Shown in pieces: positions 44,268-56,196 of a stretch of DNA of 64,000 bases. The notes under the pieces were generated by a model that did no database searches, was not told the origin of the DNA, and saw nothing but the letters and a program-made list of their open reading frames with translations. The stretch lies in the NCBI GenBank assembly GCA_030704615.1, contig CM060733.1, forward strand, positions 24,242,001-24,306,000. Reading direction: 5' to 3'. A program made the translations under genes and the position numbers. This DNA comes from Takakia lepidozioides. Taxonomy: Eukaryota > Streptophyta > Takakiopsida > Takakiales > Takakiaceae. Position 1 is the stretch's first letter. The number at the start of each line of letters is the position of its first letter.

Positions 44268-45690
44268 CCACTTGGGAGGACACCAAACAATCATCACTCT
44301 CCCCTGGTTCTGCACTGCCACCACCCTCATTAACGCCTCTAATTGAGCCGTGTTCCCACCTGATCTGCCCAGTAATCTGTCGCTAATCTTTACAGTCACT
44401 TTTGTGGTGAAGATGACGCAGTCCACCGTTCCAAAAGCAAACAAGACTCCTTTCTTCCTTTTTTGGAAAGGGCACATGCCCATTATAATGTCTGTATTAA
44501 AAAGATGTCGTTCCATTTATCTCATCACTCGCATAAGTTGATTTTCCCAAACTTTTCATAACAAGAGTCCACGAGAAATGAGAGACACTTCATGGCTACT
44601 CTCTTCTTCGCAAAAGAACTTTCGATCCATAGAAATTTAAGTGTGGACACATTTTTGCACAATCCAAAAACTACAGAAAACCACCGTCATTTCAACTCAC
44701 AATGGAAAGAGCATCCACAAAATATATACACCTCATCGACGCATACAATGTCGATAGTACAGATGAAGAGGAGGAGGATGAAAAAGCGAGAGAGATGATG
44801 GATGAATATAAATCAACAATCAATTCAATGTTGATGAACTGAAACATATTAGTGGATGCCCAGTTGCGTGGTCTTCCTTATTGGCATTTGGCGGATGGCC
44901 CAACAATAATTAATTGCAGAATTGAATGCTGCCTTTGGTTTCAACAACAATGTTGCTTGCAACTTACCTCACCAGCACGGCGCCAAAATCAACGTGCTGA
45001 AGAAATTATAGAAGCACATTCATCTGTGACACAACGATTGATGGGAAGGGTGGAATATGTTGAACATTTGCTAAGACTAGGAACCCCCCCCCCCCCCAAT
45101 ACTCGATCAATGGCAAGACTTACAGGCTGCACCATGAACCTCAGTATCAACATGCCATCTACACCAGTAATTGGTGTACACCCATCAAAAGATGGTTGGA
45201 GTGGAACCCGTATGCAGATATAGGATGAGTAGCTGCCAAGTTAAACTTCCATGAATTTCTTTGATCTTCATGAAGTGCAACCGCCACTTTTGAAACAATT
45301 GTGTATATGAAAATTTGGGAATTTTGTCACTTGTCAATTGTCAAATTTCAATGGAATCATGAATGCAATGAAAAAACATATGTTTCACATCATATATGAA
45401 TCATTTCATGGCCACAAGAAACTTGAAAATCATCTCTACGAATTGCGGGTGAATGTAATATTCAAATACTAGCATAAGATATTATCGTATTTTTAAATAA
45501 TATCTAATTTTTTTAGAATTGCATCAAACTCTTCAAAAATATGATTGACATTAATATATTTTAAAATAAAATATATCCATTATCATATTATTAATGTAAG
45601 ACATTTTAAAGAACTATTCTAATTTTAATGATTTTTTATTTTTGAAAATATTTTATTTCTATAACTTAAATCGCTTCTAAAAATACTTTG
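44268..45690. other. No recognised gene; decayed sequence
   Basis: Short plus-strand open stretches (44592-45223) have acidic and mixed composition, with a C9 run at about 45085, but no family I recognise. They might be decayed 3' sequence of the RING copy B element. From 45250 on it is AT-rich. Confidence 0.4.
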
Positions 45691-45694
45691 ATAG

Positions 45695-45897
45695 TTTTTC
45701 TTTTCATTTTTTTCATTTTTTTAAGGGAAACACCTGGGAGCGACAGCTCACAAATCAGGCCCAAATAAACTCTTTCAGAGTAACCCGCCATGAGGCTTAG
45801 GAATGGGACACCGTCCAGGAACCATACCACACCCGTCAGTAGTAGATTTGACCCCAGAAACACTAAGTGCACTTAACCAACTGAGCTATTGACTGTC
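45695..45897 (-). mobile_element. tRNA-derived SINE
   Basis: On the minus strand: GTCAATAGCTCAGTTGG with an A box (TAGCTCAGTTGG, 45888-45877), and GGGGTCAAATC as a degenerate B box (45855-45845). The body ends GGGCCTGATTTGTGAGC ... GGTGTTTCCCTTAAAAAAATG in an A-rich tail. It is too long and too degenerate for a tRNA gene. A second 5'-truncated copy of its 3' end lies head-to-tail at 45899-45946. Confidence 0.7.
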
Positions 45898-45898
45898 G

Positions 45899-45946
45899 GT
45901 TTTTTTTAAGGGAAACACCTGGGAGCGACAGCTCACAAATCAGGCC
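45899..45946 (-). mobile_element. 5'-truncated SINE copy
   Basis: Repeats about 45 bp of the neighbouring SINE 3' end almost exactly, including CGACAGCTCACAAATC in plus orientation and the run of A on the minus strand. The full SINE begins where this tail ends. Confidence 0.65.
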
Positions 45947-46532
45947 CCTTAATAGTGAGAGGAAAAATGATAGTTTTTTTTTATGTAATCTCACATTAAT
46001 GCAGTGGAAGTTGAAATTTATTTCATAACTACAAACTCCAAATTAATCCAAAAATTTCAATTCCCCTCCTCCATCGTGTGTTCATGATTTTGTTTGGATG
46101 TTTTGTCATCCACCACTATGATTGAGATATAGAGGAGAACTATTTTAGATCTCCCAAGCTTATTGCCTTTGGACTCCTTATGTTCACTATCTAATTCTTC
46201 AATTTCAAAAACTCTTCATACTTTCCTTTCATAGGAACACACCCATTCTTGTTAACACCCCTCAAAATCCCTATCATTTTACAATTGTTTCTTAATTATT
46301 TTATCCTTCACACATACAAGACTCTCAAAACTGGTGTTAATATTTTGGATTCGGTTCAATGTAATCATTATCCGTTTCTTGTAATGTTTGTTTGTTTTGT
46401 TGTTTGGTTTCAAGTACATTCAATTCGAGCATAACTTTATTAATGATCATTTTTAGTTTGAAACCATTACATAATATGTATTCCTTTTACACTCTTTTGG
46501 TATTTTCCTCTAAAAATTGGAGTTGATGCAAA

Positions 46533-47201
46533 ATGGATAATTCAGGTGGCCACCCACCAAAGGTTTTCATTGATCTCAAGGCATTGGAGAGAACAAAACA
46601 ACGTTGCATAAAATCTTCTGTTCTTGTTGCTTTTGGACGAAATGTGCCTCACGTATTCTTTTGCAAGTGGCTTAAGCAATGGCTTGAGAAACATGGGATC
46701 TCTGTCACCATGCACAAACGAGTGTGTGAGGGATTCTATGTGGTGGTGTGCGATAAGGAAGGAGCATGTGATGTTTTTGCTCCAGCACTTAAAGAATATC
46801 CACATATGCGCCCTGCTCTCTGTCCACTTTTCGTTGATTTATTTACTCGGTCAGATGACATGGTGGCAAAGCTTATATCTCTTCCTGATCTTCCTTTTCT
46901 CTTCCAATACTTTCTTCCCACCATTGCAAATAGATTAGGTGTTTTTGTTGGGCATACAGGACCTGAAAACAGTCCCACTTCTCCCCGGATTCCCGACAAT
47001 ACATATTTGGGACACATCCTATATAAGAAAACACCAAGGCCTATTCCAATTAAGATTTTGGTCCTTGTGCCTTGGGAAAAGCAAATTCCTTCCAATCTCT
47101 CACTGCAAATTAGTCACAATGAGTGGTATGAACAAACATTGGTTCAAGAGACAATCAGATTTTCTTACAGTCCAACATTTCCTCCCATCCATGATGAATG
47201 A
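46533..47201 (+). CDS. DUF4283-like protein (probable LINE ORF1 relative)
   Basis: 222 codons, intact, starting MDNSGGHPPKVF. The first half (VAFGRNVPHVFFCKWLKQWL, GFYVVVCDKEGACDVF) resembles the RRM-like DUF4283 fold of plant LINE ORF1-type proteins. The second half fits the linked LPDLPFLF, IANRLGVFVG, PIKILVLVPW, WYEQTLVQE pattern (usually 'LPxLP...LGxxL...D...VxVxVDL...Y'). No CCHC knuckle follows and no RT is near, so it is either a captured ORF1, a truncated element, or a host gene of this family. AT-rich flanks carry no clear splice sites. Nucleic-acid binding is an inference from the family. Confidence 0.5.
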   Translation: MDNSGGHPPKVFIDLKALERTKQRCIKSSVLVAFGRNVPHVFFCKWLKQWLEKHGISVTMHKRVCEGFYVVVCDKEGACDVFAPALKEYPHMRPALCPLFVDLFTRSDDMVAKLISLPDLPFLFQYFLPTIANRLGVFVGHTGPENSPTSPRIPDNTYLGHILYKKTPRPIPIKILVLVPWEKQIPSNLSLQISHNEWYEQTLVQETIRFSYSPTFPPIHDE

Positions 47202-48481
47202 TTTTATACAGTGCAGTAAAATAGAACCAAATCAAGAAGACGGAGTATTTTTGATTTGATCCATGAACACTTATTTTAACTATCAAAATATATATTATAT
47301 ATGTTAATATATTAAGCAACATTTTTAAGTCTTAGTCTTCTAGCAAAGTCTTTTTTCATCTTTTAAAGACCTAAATTAATAATTGTATAAGAATGTGTAA
47401 AAGGTTCATTTGGTGTGTAATCAATCGTTGTCTATTTCAAAAACCATTGATAATATTATTTAGATGATAGACAAGCTGAGCTACTATGAGAAGAGAGAAA
47501 AAAACTGTTTGACATATAATTCGTACGAAAGAAGAAAGAAAAAAACTAATTCATGATGTTTCTTTAGCTTCTTTGTACATTTTCATGACGTGCATTAGGT
47601 GAGTCTCATTTTTAGTTGATTTATAAAATATGCACAGCTAAAAAATATAATACATATACACCCTTATAAAATTTAACTGCAATATCTTTAAAAAGGAAAG
47701 GGCTCATTTAAAAAAAAAATGGTTGATATTTATGTATCTACTTGTTAAGATGCATTTACTTATTTATGTATTCCATTTCTAAATTTTTAAGTTTTTCAAA
47801 TGTAAAAACATCTATTGTCTCACGTGATCTCAATCTCCTAATTCATTTAAATCGAATAACTTGATATAGGAATGTAATTAATAAGATTATCATGGCCTAT
47901 GGGATCCCCTAAATATATTAATTAAATAGTATGTCATTTCAAATATTTCATGTTATATGAATGGGTAAGTGACAATTCTTTTGTCATTCATCAATTTGGT
48001 GTTTATAGTAGCTAAATGGGCTGGGTTCTGCTCAGAGTTATTAATACCAAGATGCAATAAGTTCCTACTTGCCCATGCTATAATTTGTCAGGGTCCTACC
48101 GGACTAATTAATATTTCTTGAAGAAGGGGTCCGGTAGGCATTTGTTTTGGAATTTCTGTAGTTCCGATAGTGATCGTTCATAAAAATTCAAAAGTACAAA
48201 TTCTCCTTGTGTAGTACATGGCTACCGCAACGGTAGCACGTGACCACTACAATACACCCATGTTCCTCCAACCGGGACGAGGTTTCACTAACTCTTTGAC
48301 TATTGTCACTTTGCACTAATATTAGCAATATGTAGTTGAAATTTGCTGACAAGATACTATAGACAATGCATGTTAGTCATAAGGTTTACTACTACATGGA
48401 AAAAAATGACACGGCCATAACCCGTTCAGTTGTATTGTCAAGACTCCCTCGCATCCTCGACTCCGCTCCATTTGGCGGACA
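47202..48481. other. AT-rich gene-free stretch
   Basis: About 1.3 kb with no ORF, RNA or tandem repeat that I can support. Confidence 0.5.
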
Positions 48482-48845
48482 TGCCCACCATATATGTTAG
48501 TGTTCAGAAAGAGAGGTGGTACCTTCCTGCTTTCATGAAGTCACCATGAACCTCTTCGCCCTTCCAGGGTCCCCTCACAGGCTGGCACACCATCCCCAAA
48601 GCCCCCCACGTGCAACCATGCAACACATATGTAGCGATCATTTCCAGGACACCACAATTCGTCCAGGCGTCATGTTAAACATTCATTTCCATCCAGCTTG
48701 ATGCTATTGCATTTGCAGGCAGAAATGCCCACCAAGGGAGTGTTTAGAAAGACATGTGGTACCTCATGCTCTGATGAAGTCACCATGAACCTCTTTGCCC
48801 TTCTCTAGGGCCGGCAGGCTGGCAGCCCATCTCCAAATCCTTAGG
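48482..48845 (+). repeat. Direct duplication of about 120 bp
   Basis: 48482-48605 and 48726-48840 share GTGTTCAGAAAGA/GTGTTTAGAAAGA, GTGGTACCT, ATGAAGTCACCATGAACCTC, GCCCTTC and GGCTGGCA..CCATC, offset about 242 bp. No coding content is recognised. Confidence 0.65.
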
Positions 48846-49460
48846 TAGCATATGCTGCAATCGAACATTATAGCTTTGATTCATGTTGCCATAAACCATT
48901 TTGCAGCCCTATTATATGGCTGACAGCTTCGAGCTACAATGAAAATGAGTGAATAACAATCTCTCAAATCATCAGCCCATGACCACATCTATTGCTGGTG
49001 TTGGGTCAATCCTCAATTGCCCCACAGCCCACATTTCTATCTATGATTTTACTCTTTCAGAATGTCAATGCACTAAAAATATGTTTGTTGAATGGAGGTT
49101 GCATGTATGCAGTTCAGGAAAGGGTGATAAAGTGTATTTGCGGACATTTGAGGAAGATACTTCTTAAGTGGGGTTGGATGGGGCAAGATTGCTGTTGTTT
49201 ATGGTAGAAACAAGGATTGCCCAGATGGTTTCTATTCTGTAACTATTGATAAGGCTAGTGAGCGTTTGGCCAATGTGTGTGCAGAAAATGTAGAGGCCAC
49301 TTGTGCAGAAATGACATTGGGTGATTTAGAAGGTAAACAAGTTTTATGGAAATATATGTATCTGAACGAGATGTGAAGATACTTAGAATATAGCAAGTAC
49401 TAGGGTAGCTTGTGCCGTTGGCCCAAGTGTCCAATGCAGTCATCTAAGTCATCCAAGCCT
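48846..49460. other. No recognised gene
   Basis: Short open stretches at 48949-49207 and elsewhere lack any recognisable motif. Confidence 0.4.
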
Positions 49461-49466
49461 AATCAT

Positions 49467-49585
49467 TTTTTTTCTTCTACAGAGCCTATGACCTGATTTG
49501 AACCAGAGACCTTTCCCTTGATATCTCTCATGTCAAGGCTCCAACCATTGTCCCAGGAATGCCCATTTTGCAATTTTTTTCGTGA
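49467..49585 (-). mobile_element. SINE-like tRNA-derived sequence
   Basis: On the minus strand GACAATGGTTGGAGC (49552-49538) resembles an A box, and GGTTCAAATCA (49504-49494) is a good B box. CATAGGCTCTGTAGAAG and an A-rich run follow. It would start near 49585 or further upstream; the boundaries are not certain. Confidence 0.45.
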
Positions 49586-49730
49586 ATTTCCAGCTACCGG
49601 CCAAAGTACTTGAAATTCCACATCTCCCACACCGCCGGTCCAAAAATCGTGAGACCAAGCCCGTGCACCCCTCCTCATCAAGGGACCAAGCACCCGCGCT
49701 GAGGCCTTGCGGTTTGGGACATCTCAACGC

Positions 49731-49765
49731 TACAAAACAAAACAAAACAAAACAAAACAAACAAA
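49731..49765 (+). repeat. (ACAAA)n microsatellite
   Basis: Seven AACAA/ACAAA units in a row. The 173-codon minus-strand frame through it (50199-49678) reads the repeat as Phe/Leu/Val/Cys and is not supported as a gene at that end. Confidence 0.85.
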
Positions 49766-50199
49766 TAGGTTTGCTTCATATATTGATGTATCCGTACTCT
49801 AGACATATCTAGCTTGTAGAGGAATTTTTGGTGGATGATATCCTTGGTAGACTTGTTGCCGATCAACCAGTTGATAGCTTGGTGGCCTGCATCCGATATG
49901 GAATGATCTTTGTCCATGTGCAAAGAGGGACTGAAGTGTGCCAGTGCTGCCCTCCATGAGTCAGCATACAAAGGAAGGTCTTTGTAAGCTGATGTATCTA
50001 TAATCCGTGGTGGTGGTTGAAATGTGGGGAACTCAGCGTGGGTGTTTTGCTCGATACTCATGTAGCACTGCCAACTTGTGTGCGGTGTGGTGAACAGTCT
50101 ATATAAGTATGCCAATGTAAAATGTCTATCAAATATTTGTAATTGGACAATATAATTATCGACTGCGTAGTTGTATTTGGTTATACTATTGTTTTCCAC

Positions 50200-53100
50200 T
50201 ACAATGATTTTAGAGCTATAATAAACATTACCAAGTAATATGTATTACTAATGTAAGAGATTAAGAAACTATTAGGTATTAGTAGAATTTTTTACACCTT
50301 CACAAGTTCACTTAACTGAGCATAATGAAATATAAAACCATATTGAAACTCAATAATAAATCATAATTTGTATAATAATTGGTAGTGAAACTCTTTCATT
50401 GTTATTACTAAAATTAGCTAGACCCAGTTATATATATTTTATTATTTCACTATTAATATATAAGTAAATAGTCGAAAGTTTGCACATTACATATCATAAA
50501 ATCTAGTGAAGTACAAATATGATATGAGCACTAGTCAGACCAATGAGAGTGGTATGTTTCACTATATATAATTACCGTAAATGAAATTCACTCTCACAAT
50601 ACCACAAATAAGTTCGGTGATAGTGAAATGAGATATCCTAGTCAACATTTTGGCTTTTCCATCAACTACACCTAGTAAATGCAACCCTAAATAGACTTCT
50701 GACAATGATATATTTCACTCTCCTAATACTATACACATGTTCAATTGTAGTGAGATGAAATGTAGGGAACGTTTTTGCTTATCATATTAAACCATTGACA
50801 GTTACATAATTCACTTAATGACAGAATCTCATGGATCTAAGTGCTAGAACACTACGTCTCTTGTCTACAAAATCCAACCATGAGTTTATGAGCATACATG
50901 TGCATGACGTGATCTATGCATGTATGCATGCTAACGGCGTCTAACTAGTTTCATGCGTTTCCCTCATTGCCAGCAATGTCCGTGCCTCGGCGAAAGAAAC
51001 CTCTAAGCCCTCTTCATGTACTTCTCTGGCCAAAGACAATTCAGACCAATGATGTGAAGCAACTCCGTTTGTGGTGAGTCCGCGTCCTTGTTAGGACAAG
51101 ACAAGGTACAATGTGCAATATAGATCTTAGTTACCTCAACACGAAACACTACGCCTTCAACAATATCATGAATGTCATGTACCTCATTGACAACAGCAGT
51201 GCCAGCACTTGGTCAAGATGATTTTGGATCATACAAGAAGACTTTGTCGTTCAATATAATGCTGCAGTTTGACACAAAATTATACTCTCTTACAATGTCC
51301 TTTTTGTATTCATTGCCATGGTTTTGTGTAATAATTCGTTGTAGTGCTCTAGTTCCGCAATTACGTAATAGTGCGATGCGGAGCCGTCATTTAGTGTCCT
51401 CTCAAGACGTTTTCTCTTAACTCTTGTGTCAACACGGCTCTTGTTTTTCAACAAGAAAATTTGATATTGTATTTTCTTTGGATATTTTTTATTGCAGCAT
51501 TTAAGTACTATTATTCATGGATCAATCATCATGTATGTATTTATAGGGTTTACAATTTATGTATGTGGAATTGTTATTTAATAGCTTGATTTTTTGACAA
51601 ATAAGTGTTTAGCATAAATTCTCTATGAAATAATCTTGTAAATAATGAAAACATTTCAAACAATTAATTTTTTCAGACCTATCTCGAACCTATTTCATAG
51701 GTTCAATAGGTTCGGTTTAGGCTCAACAAGTGTCTAAGCCGGCGGCTCATGGCTCAAAACATAACTACCCCAAGAAGTTACACCGAGGGCGGTGTGCAAG
51801 TAATGGCATATGCCATAGAGAGATACATAAAACTCCGACCATAGCCGACGTTTAAACTGAGAACCACTTCCACATGCAGCTAATGCACTCTATCGGGGGT
51901 GGGCACTGTAAGAACTCCATAACAAAAAAATGTTAGGTGCATTTGCTACATTTGCTAAGGAAAGTAGGAAATTTATAGACATTAAAGGCTATCGCTGAAA
52001 GAGCACATATGATTTCTTTCCCTCAAATCTTGTCCACTCGTTGTCACTCAGAGGAAATCAAAGGGGTTGGTGTGAGAGATGGCCAAGAGGAATGGTCACC
52101 TCTAATTTTCATTCCTTCGCATTTGTTTGGAAGAGAGTTGCATTAGTCATGACTCATCTTAGCCCCCTCCTTCAACTTTTTGTACATCATTTCATATTTT
52201 TTAGAATGGTGGTTATGATGGTGACAAGATTAAAATGCAACAAAATAATTCCCCTCCCACTTCTGAGAAAACAAAGAGGGTTGTACACCGAGAATAAATG
52301 TAGAAATCAAAGTTGTCGATCAATACCCATGAATCCATTATTGGACAAAGTCGTCAATTAGAATTAAAGCAAGTGAGGTGTAGTCTAACAAGGGAGAGTG
52401 GGTGAGCGAACCACTCATGAAGAAGACAAAAGACCCACTAGAACATAGGTAAAAGCCTTAGAAAAGTATTAACGTGAAATATCCTACGTTGCCTCAGGAT
52501 TGACAAGGTGGATGCAAAACAGAATACATGGTAACAAGGGAAAATAAAGTTAGCCTCGGTGAAGATAGTCACTTGGAGATTGAAGAAGCAATTGGAAGTA
52601 AACATATTTGAGGTCCATAATAAGTTGGGAACCAAGCTATATTTTTCTTCCTGAGCACAACAACAACCAATATAGTTCTTCCTAAGATCCATCGTGCCAT
52701 TCATAAGGTGGATGCAAGTGCACTTATTATCAATTGATCTACAAGATGTCGAAATGTTTGCTCTCCTTCCCCAACTTCTCTCAAAGCGGGTCGTGAAGAA
52801 GTCTTCGTTGCATTATCATAGTCATTTTGTCGGTGGCTCTTAGGCGTATTTGTTGTAAGAAACAACTCACTTCTCTTTGCACGAATGATTAAAATAAAAT
52901 GATAAATGTACTATCCCATCATGAAAACGTCTAACCTTCCAAACATGCTATGATATGAATGCTCCGATGTTGATGTTGTCCCTAATGCCACATCCAACGT
53001 TCTATAAAAACTCAAGCCCAATGCATGAAAATTTTCATAAAAAACCCAAATCTTAGGCCATAAAAATGCTATGTCGATGATATCATTTTTGTCAAATATA

Positions 53101-53470
53101 TGCTAAATTATCTCTTCAGACATGACACATATTTGTGTGTAAACAAACATTCCTATTTATCTAAATTTGTTTTTGAATGAAACCGTCTTAATTTATCATC
53201 AACAACTATTTTTTGAGGAATCATTTATTGTCTTTATTTGATTGACTAATCTAGACAAAATATATATAGATATATATATACATTAAAAACATTCAAAGAA
53301 AAAGAGAGTGGGATAAGTGACAAAAATAGTTGACAATGTTGACTAACACGAATTCAATTTATCTACAATTCAACTCATACTATTCATAGAACATAAGGGA
53401 AGGTAGACAAAAAGTTGTGGCATAATGTAGATAAACATCTGAAATATAATGCAGGAGGAATTAGGTGAAG
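50200..53470. other. AT-rich gene-free region with scattered TTTCACT/AGTGAAA motifs
   Basis: No gene is recognised. Between 50380 and 50760, TTTCACT(A/C) or its complement recurs about eight times. A similar inverted pair (GATAGTGAAA ... TTTCACTATC) is at 4387-4448. An (AT)n tract is at 53258-53282. Confidence 0.4.
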
Positions 53471-53531
53471 ACTTTTGTTGCCAACACAATCCAGCAATAC
53501 CAAAAAATCTTCCATCAATACAGTGACAGTT

Positions 53532-54182
53532 ATGTCGAAATCATTGCTCGATCAAGAGCCTATCTATTGTGTTGAACAAATCAAAATTCCCAACGGCCTA
53601 CCAGTGTTACTCAAAACATTTGCCAAGGAAGTAATTCGAGCACAACCCATTAACCTTGAAGATTTTGCTCTAAAATATTTCCAAAAGCTCATCACAATGA
53701 TAAAACTAGATGTATCTGCGCCCCCGCCAAGCATGTCCCAACTCATTGACATGTATGAACAAAGCAAAGACATTGAGTACATAAATCAGAAGCCCCTGGC
53801 AGAGATGACTATCAAAAATGGTATTAATCAAGCAGCCATGGAGAATGTTTTCAAGTTGGCAAACTTCCCTTCTGATCTAGTAGATCCTAAAGAGTTCATT
53901 CTTTTGCTTCTGACCACAATAGCCAAGAGTTTTGTAGCTGTGATGAGGGGCATGTTCAAGCTGTTTGGGGCCAAGACTAAGGAGAAGCTCCAAGTTCCAC
54001 TTTTCTTTATGTTGATAAATCATCTCGCAAAACGTGATAAAGAAATTTCTGCAAAGATAATTGCGGAGTTGAAACATGATCTCACGAGTAAAGAAGTCAA
54101 AGAGGTTTCTTTTGACGATATCAAATCCAATCCGATTATGTTAGATTACTTCCAACCTGATAGTAAGAAGACACTTGTGTAA
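53532..54182 (+). CDS. Ropporin / radial-spoke RSP11-like RIIa-domain protein
   Basis: Intact single-exon ORF. An upstream Met at 53475 is possible, but MSKSLLDQEPIYC at 53532 lies just before the conserved domain. Residues about 10-45 form an RIIa dimerisation/docking domain: EPIYCVEQIKIPNGLPVLLKTF, here EPIYCVEQIKIP and GLPVLLKTFAKEVIRAQP, then FALKYFQKL. The rest follows the ropporin plan: NFPSDLVDPKEFI, a hydrophobic helix, and PLFFMLINHLAKRD. In animals and algae such proteins (ROPN1, RSP11) dimerise and bind amphipathic helices in axonemal radial spokes. In a plant this implies motile sperm. It is the only likely host gene in the window, flanked by AT-rich sequence, with gypsy copy 2 inserted 467 bp downstream. 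Confidence 0.72.
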   Translation: MSKSLLDQEPIYCVEQIKIPNGLPVLLKTFAKEVIRAQPINLEDFALKYFQKLITMIKLDVSAPPPSMSQLIDMYEQSKDIEYINQKPLAEMTIKNGINQAAMENVFKLANFPSDLVDPKEFILLLLTTIAKSFVAVMRGMFKLFGAKTKEKLQVPLFFMLINHLAKRDKEISAKIIAELKHDLTSKEVKEVSFDDIKSNPIMLDYFQPDSKKTLV

Positions 54183-54649
54183 TCTTCTTCTCCATCAACT
54201 TATAATTATCAAAGTGATTTTCTTCACATTTTTCAGATTAAATTGTTCCATCATTTTTATGCATGACACCCAATAGTAGACATTTTACAAACAATAATCA
54301 TACATTACGCATTTTACATGGGAGAGGTAGACATAGAACAGGTTGAGGTCTGCTTCTAGTTTGTTACCTATCTACAAATGATGCACGACTTAAGCACTCA
54401 TTTCAAAGGAGAAAATGAACAACTGTAATAAATAGAAATCTTCCGAGAATGAGCCACGAGATAATTACTTAGAACTGAAAGATTCACAATAAAAAAGACA
54501 CTTGCCGAAACAATGTAACTTACGGACGTACCACTTCACCCCGCATGGCTACTGCCTTCCGTTTGGAAGGTGGACACTTTCTAACGGCCATAACCAAGCA
54601 ATGCGGTTGCCGGCCAATCCTCAACCAAAGACTCGAAATCCTTAAGTAT

Positions 54650-55587
54650 TGTTAGAGGACTGTCTGGGACTTAGACACTTATACGGGATCTGCAGGGTAC
54701 CCTTAATTTTTGCACAGACTGAGACCAACAGGAGCCTTAGGGGTGACAACAGCGCACTGTAGAGGAGGGTTACACAACCAGTCACAGCCAACACAGCCGA
54801 CACAGCCCGTCACAGTCGTCACAGCCGACACAGCCAACACAACCCGTCACAGTCGTCACAGCAGACACAGCCACACAGCCAAACACAGTCGCACAGCCAG
54901 TCACAGCCCGTCACAGTTTCACACAGCCAGTCACAGCTTGACACAGCTGTCACGACCATAGGGAACGGAGAGCAGGACAGGGAACGACTGTGGGGAACAA
55001 CACTTGCAAATGGAACATGTTAGTTCACGGATGACGGTTAGTGAGGGAAACGGTTAGAGCCACGGGTAGGAAGATGAAGGGAGAAGCAGGGATTTTGGAG
55101 GGGATGATGATTATTCTGGGGGGTTCTTGGTTATGCATAAGAGGGGATCGGGCGGAGAGCAAGAACGGAAAGCACGGTGAAGGAGGAAAGATGATTAGTA
55201 TATGCTTGTTATATGCAAAGCTGTAGTGATATTGTAGAGCAGATTAGAGACACAATGGCTTCGGCCTGATACCTGATAAATCATAATCTGATACTTATAC
55301 GATACAATCACACTGTGTAGAGAGATCTGAGTGAAGCTGTGGAATGAATTGATGAGTTGATGGAATCCGATAGATTGATGAAGCAAACTGATACTTAATT
55401 ATCAATGGTAAGGTAGCTAACATGAATGCGGAAAGGGAAACAAATAGGAAACACCCCCATGATACACTAGCTGTAGGTCATGACTGATTGTTCTGCGCAG
55501 GCTGAGTACTTAGAGATTTCCAACTCTTCTATCTTGGAGTTTCCGCCTCGGATAGCGAAGGGATGGGTGAGTAAAAGCTGTGCGACA
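54650..55587 (+). repeat. 5' LTR of gypsy copy 2
   Basis: 938 bp, TGTTAGAGGACTG to GTGCGACA. About 180 bp shorter than the copy 1 LTRs, mainly because the CACAGCC array is shorter; small indels occur near 55360. Confidence 0.9.
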
Positions 55588-56175
55588 TTTGGCGACCATA
55601 CTGGGGAACTGAGTCATGAACAACCAGATGTGATAGGCATCTGGTGGGATCATGGTGGTTGGACCATTAAAGAATTTGAAGTGAATCAAATTCCCTGTGG
55701 AACGAAGGAAGAAAGATTGTCCAAACAATTCTTTCAAAGGTTCTTGGAATTGCCAGACGGTTGTAAAGAAAATATTCTTAAGCGAGTGCATGACGCTGAT
55801 CCGGAATGGGGTCTGGAGAAAGGAGTGATAAAGATTTATCAGGTAGCATGTAGAGGAAGAGCACGTTGGTTACCAACATTGGTTTATGTGATAGCATTGC
55901 TATCCATTAAGCGAGTAGAATTTGAAGGCTGGGAAGAAAGAAAGGTGAATGTTTATACTCATATGCATGAAGAGCTTGTACCGGTAAAGAATTGGATTCC
56001 AAAGGATATTTTGTGGATCAAACTCACACCAAGAACAGCTTTCCAGACTTGTTTGCCATATGGTTATATGGTAACGGAGACTTCAAGTATAACCAAGGGT
56101 GCATTGAAGCTTGAAAGAAACCCAGGCATATACGAGAGATATTACAGAAGAGAGTTTTGGTTATTGCCACATTAA
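55480..56175 (+). CDS. Extra upstream ORF of gypsy copy 2 (unknown function)
   Basis: 231 codons, the same length and position as 24906-25601, with about seven amino-acid differences (for example Arg/Gln, Arg/Cys, Gly/Ser, Thr/Ile, Glu/Gly, Leu/Pro and Ala/Thr). It begins inside the LTR and crosses the primer-binding region. It stays intact while gag-pol has decayed. The family is not recognised. Confidence 0.7.
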   Translation: MTDCSAQAEYLEISNSSILEFPPRIAKGWVSKSCATFGDHTGELSHEQPDVIGIWWDHGGWTIKEFEVNQIPCGTKEERLSKQFFQRFLELPDGCKENILKRVHDADPEWGLEKGVIKIYQVACRGRARWLPTLVYVIALLSIKRVEFEGWEERKVNVYTHMHEELVPVKNWIPKDILWIKLTPRTAFQTCLPYGYMVTETSSITKGALKLERNPGIYERYYRREFWLLPH

Positions 56176-56196
56176 AAGAAATGAAAGACATGGGAC

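Noticed and set aside
45845-45893. A tRNA gene
   Set aside because: A and B boxes are present, but the B box is degenerate, no acceptor stem pairs, and the unit continues into a SINE body with an A-rich tail.
49678-50199. 173-codon minus-strand ORF
   Set aside because: Its C-terminus is a microsatellite translation and the rest matches nothing I know; there is no supporting homologue in the window.
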